Below are positions 61,581-64,000 of a stretch of DNA of 64,000 nt, piece by piece. The notes under the pieces are model-generated. The model did no database searches, was not told the origin of the DNA, and was given only the letters and a program-made list of their open reading frames with translations. This DNA is from Clostridium beijerinckii HUN142 (GTDB lineage Bacteria; Bacillota; Clostridia; Clostridiales; Clostridiaceae): NCBI RefSeq assembly GCF_000621745.1, contig NZ_JHXK01000008.1, positions 124,001-188,000 on the forward strand, in the 5' to 3' direction. A program made the translations under genes and the position numbers. Within the stretch, counting starts at the first letter, position 1. Each line of letters begins with the position of its first letter.

Positions 61581-62414
61581 ATGAAAGATTTGCTTAATTT
61601 ACTTGTGGAAGGCAATTATACTCTGTTCATTGTCTTAGCATCAATGATTATCTTTGTTTGGCTATTTAAAGATATAAAGAAATCTTTACTTGAAACAAAA
61701 AATCAGGATTTAGATTTTTTAGACCAGTCAATTAATTCCTATGCACAAGTTTTAAAAACAATATACTCCTATTTAAACAATTCTACTGATGAACATGATT
61801 TAATAAACAATATGTACTTGTCATATAAGTATTTTGATAAATCTATTATAGATAAAATAGATTATTTTACATCTCATAGTTTTATTATAACTCCAGAAAA
61901 GAAAAGTCAGTTGCTTACAGAGCTATCAAAGGAAATTAAAAATAAATTACAGTTATTAAAAACCAAACAATTGCATTCTATTATAGATAAGAATTATGCT
62001 TTTTCAACATTTGGAATATTTGATATGTTAAGTAGAAATCATTTTGATGTATATTGGAATGCCTTTTTATATTCTATATCGATTTTAACTGTTTCTCTTA
62101 TTTTGCTAATTATTAGCCTAAAATTTATTACGTTAAATGCTCTAAATGTAATGATGCTTATTATATATGTACTTACATTTATTTTTTGGCTGTTTTCAAT
62201 TTCAATTTCTATGGAATTATTACTTAGAAAGCATTACAAAAGGTCGCTACTATTTATTTTATTTGTTTTCTTACCAATTATATTGACTTATTTTATTATA
62301 GTTTGCCCATATTCTATAATGAAACTATTCCTTTTAATTATTTTTAGTACTTCTGTCGTTGCAAGCCTTTTTGTAAATGTAAGATACTCAAAAATGATAA
62401 ATAATACAAACTAA
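61581..62414 (+). CDS. Polytopic membrane protein of unknown function
   Basis: A 277-residue protein: one N-terminal transmembrane helix (YTLFIVLASMIIFVWLF), a soluble helical region (about 35-150) and four C-terminal helices (SISILTVSLILLIISLKFI and after). No family recognised. RBS GGGGTG. It follows the DUF4041 gene after a terminator-like hairpin and is in the same orientation; the two may work together at the membrane. Confidence 0.75.
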   Translation: MKDLLNLLVEGNYTLFIVLASMIIFVWLFKDIKKSLLETKNQDLDFLDQSINSYAQVLKTIYSYLNNSTDEHDLINNMYLSYKYFDKSIIDKIDYFTSHSFIITPEKKSQLLTELSKEIKNKLQLLKTKQLHSIIDKNYAFSTFGIFDMLSRNHFDVYWNAFLYSISILTVSLILLIISLKFITLNALNVMMLIIYVLTFIFWLFSISISMELLLRKHYKRSLLFILFVFLPIILTYFIIVCPYSIMKLFLLIIFSTSVVASLFVNVRYSKMINNTN

Positions 62415-62478
62415 AATTACTCTTTATCATGATGCTGATTATGATGCTCTTTCAAAAAAATATAAAGATAATAAATAA
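62413..62478 (+). pseudogene. Remnant of a second repressor-like gene
   Basis: The 21 codons read KITLYHDADYDALSKKYKDNK and stop. They match the 3' end of the repressor gene (ITIALHSDTDYDELPKEAK and KYKDKK) with an internal deletion, and are followed by the same AGGTGTTC hairpin. So a paralogous repressor once lay here. Confidence 0.75.
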
Positions 62479-62508
62479 GGTGTTCATAAAGAACACCTTA
62501 TTTTTAAG
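62476..62508 (+). repeat. AGGTGTTC hairpin, copy 4
   Basis: AGGTGTTC-ATAAA-GAACACCT followed by TATTTTT, behind the repressor remnant. Confidence 0.75.
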
Positions 62509-62962
62509 AATTAGTTAATAAATTCAGTACTTCAACCATCTCCCTATCTATATCCTCAGGCTTCATAGCATTAAATATACTTTTCATTGAACAGTTAATT
62601 TTGTAGTTTTCCTTAATCCAACGATTTGTAGACTTTAATAAATCTTTTCCTGAAACAATATGTAATTTTTCTTCTAAACTTGTCCATTGTTGATTTATGT
62701 AATCTCTAGCGCGAGAAGCAGCCGTCCCTGCTGAAATTTTTCTATCTTGTTCTTGAAATTTTGTTGTATAACAATCTATTACATATTGCTTAAAAGTGCC
62801 TACAAGGATTTCATATTTTTCTATAAAATTTGAGTACTTCTCGCCTGTATTTTCTATATTGCTCTTCTATTGGGGAATGTTTAGATCCTTTATTATCATT
62901 TTGGAATTTTCAAAACATCTAAAGTTCTTTAAATCAATTTCTCTAGCATATATCCTCCTTGA
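62504..62962 (-). pseudogene. Degraded phage gene with internal stop
   Basis: The minus-strand frame is open from 62866 to 62504 (encoding KYSNFIEKYEILVGTFKQYV and ending EVLNLLTNS) but has no start codon. Upstream the same frame contains TAG (62867-62869) and then continues as protein-like IDLKNFRCFENSKMIIKDL. A strong AAGGAGG-ATAT-ATG at about 62947-62961 is one frame off. One frameshift and one nonsense change would explain all. Protein family unknown. Confidence 0.65.
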
Positions 62963-63165
62963 TTATAGACACTATTATCGATTAACTTACAATTTATAAT
63001 AAATATAGAACTTCTATTTTAATCTAATATATACAAATACATTTTAATTATATTATATTTTGTAAATTTTTAAGATAGAATTTAAATAATCACCTCGCCC
63101 TTGAACATATGTTCTTATTGCTCTATAATAATATCATTAATACTGATAATGGTGGTGATAAACTA

Positions 63166-63663
63166 ATGAGAAAATTAAATGATATTTTTTGCGTTATTGA
63201 AAAAGAGAAAATATATTTTGAAGAAAGAAATCTTAATTCGTATTCATTTAATGGAATTTACTTTAAAGCTCCAGAGCTTCCTCCAGTTATAATAGTAGAA
63301 AAATCTATTGTTAATGATAGGTGTAAATATTTATCTATTCTCGCTGAAGAGTTAGGACATTACTTTACTAGTTTGGGTAATTTAACTATTGAATCTAAAA
63401 ATTATTCTGAAAAACTTATGAAAAACAAACAAGAGCATAGAGCAAAATCTTGGGCTGCTAATTTTCTTGTAAGTGATGATGAATTCCTGCAAGCACTATG
63501 TAATTGCATATCTACTCCTTGTGAGATATGTGATTTTTTTAATATAACTAATGAAATGCTACAATATAAGATACATTCTATAGTTGTTGATGAAAATAGA
63601 TATAATCATATAAGATCTGCATTAAAGAGAAAGGAAGTCCCATATAATAGTTGTGAAATATAG
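63166..63663 (+). CDS. ImmA/IrrE-like metallopeptidase
   Basis: A 165-residue protein from ATG 63166 (GGTGGTG upstream). ILAEELGHYFTSLGN carries the zinc motif in the xExxH form with the first histidine replaced by glutamate, as seen in many Gram-positive phage members (AEELGH). RAKSWAANFLVSDDEFLQAL is the conserved second block. In ICEBs1, ImmA cuts the ImmR repressor. Here the CI-like repressor is 3.5 kb upstream, not adjacent. It lies next to the integrase gene. Confidence 0.85.
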   Translation: MRKLNDIFCVIEKEKIYFEERNLNSYSFNGIYFKAPELPPVIIVEKSIVNDRCKYLSILAEELGHYFTSLGNLTIESKNYSEKLMKNKQEHRAKSWAANFLVSDDEFLQALCNCISTPCEICDFFNITNEMLQYKIHSIVVDENRYNHIRSALKRKEVPYNSCEI

Positions 63664-63764
63664 TATTTTTCCTACTACTTTTTAATAAATATATGTAGCT
63701 ATATTCAATTAACTTAACCTATTTATAAAACTACAATCAATGTATAACACTTTGGAGGTATACT

Positions 63765-64000
63765 ATGAAAGCAGCTATTTATTCTAGAAAATCAAAATTT
63801 ACTGGTAAAGGTGAAAGTGTAGAGAACCAAATAGAGCTATGTAAATCTTATGCTAAAAATAACGGCTATGATGATATTTATATATATGAAGATGAAGGCT
63901 TTTCAGGTGGTAATATAAACAGACCTGAATTTAAATCTATGATGAAGGATGCTGCGGCAAAAAAGTTTAATGCAATTATTTGTTATAGACTTGATAGAAT
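63765..64000 (+). CDS. Large serine recombinase, phage integrase (partial)
   Basis: 78 codons visible before the window ends. The catalytic serine is S10 in AIYSRKS, followed by ENQIELCKSYAKNNGYDDIYIYEDEGFSGGNINRPEF, typical of large serine integrases. RBS TGGAGG. It points out of the prophage, so attR should lie shortly beyond the window. Confidence 0.92.
   Translation, partial: MKAAIYSRKSKFTGKGESVENQIELCKSYAKNNGYDDIYIYEDEGFSGGNINRPEFKSMMKDAAAKKFNAIICYRLDR

Noticed and set aside
62413..62478. Small real gene behind the membrane protein
   Set aside because: No start codon or ribosome binding site, and the sequence matches the end of the repressor gene; called a remnant.
28949..62869. Amber recoding by the phage, because two genes show TAG followed by in-frame coding
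   Set aside because: Only two cases, both in cargo that looks worn, one also with a frameshift. Essential structural genes show no internal TAG.
1..64000. tRNA, rRNA, insertion sequences or CRISPR arrays
   Set aside because: None was recognised by eye on either strand. The prophage does not appear to use a tRNA as attachment site at its left end.

Overview
The window is low-GC DNA from a solventogenic-type Clostridium (sensu stricto). The codon use, the mutS2 / U32 peptidase / zapA and murT-gatD neighbourhoods, the abundant AGGAGG ribosome binding sites and the choline-binding repeats resemble the C. beijerinckii / C. saccharoperbutylacetonicum group. The species call is inference. About 26.1 kb is chromosome (1-26137). 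The rest, from about 26138 to beyond the right edge, is one prophage.

Chromosomal part. Positions 1-6100 look like a chitosan-use locus: a LevR-type sigma-54 activator (cut by the left edge), a lactose/cellobiose-family PTS (EIIA, EIIB, EIIC) and two secreted GH46 chitosanases. A near-consensus -24/-12 promoter lies just upstream of the chitosanases. Next come an orphan gene with a possible TIR/deoxyribosyltransferase-like fold, a DUF523 protein, mutS2, a U32 peptidase, a 654-residue ZapA with a giant coiled coil, murT-gatD (lipid II amidation), a DacF-type carboxypeptidase, a flavin reductase-like protein, a galactose-binding-type lipoprotein or secreted protein, an unknown gene, lrgAB, and an ABC importer. 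The binding-protein gene of that importer is cut at its 5' side at about 26137, where the prophage begins.

Prophage. Late genes read leftward: terminase, portal, protease and capsid of HK97 type, then a contractile PBSX-like tail (XkdK, M, N, tape measure, P, Q, R, S, T, U), fibres, two secreted cargo proteins, and lysis genes (XhlA, unknown, GH25 endolysin). A canonical A AAA AAC slippery site joins the two tail-assembly chaperone frames. The tail LysM-type protein carries choline-binding repeats. The middle (51-55 kb) holds a tyrosine recombinase, a late-regulator-like gene, a nine-unit 11-12 bp repeat array, an sRNA-like transcript and small unknown genes. The early region (56-59 kb) holds a replication initiator containing origin-like iterons. 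The immunity region (59.1-59.9 kb) has divergent XRE regulators separated by three copies of the operator TCCAA-N5-TTGGA, with a fourth nearby. Rightward cargo follows: a DUF4041/T5orf172 protein, a polytopic membrane protein, gene remnants, an ImmA-like peptidase, and a large serine integrase running off the window.

How it fits together: the serine integrase at the right end and the truncated binding-protein gene at the left end suggest integration into that ABC transporter gene, with attL near 26110-26145 and attR beyond 64000. Several genes with their own terminators sit inside the phage operons and look like independently expressed cargo.
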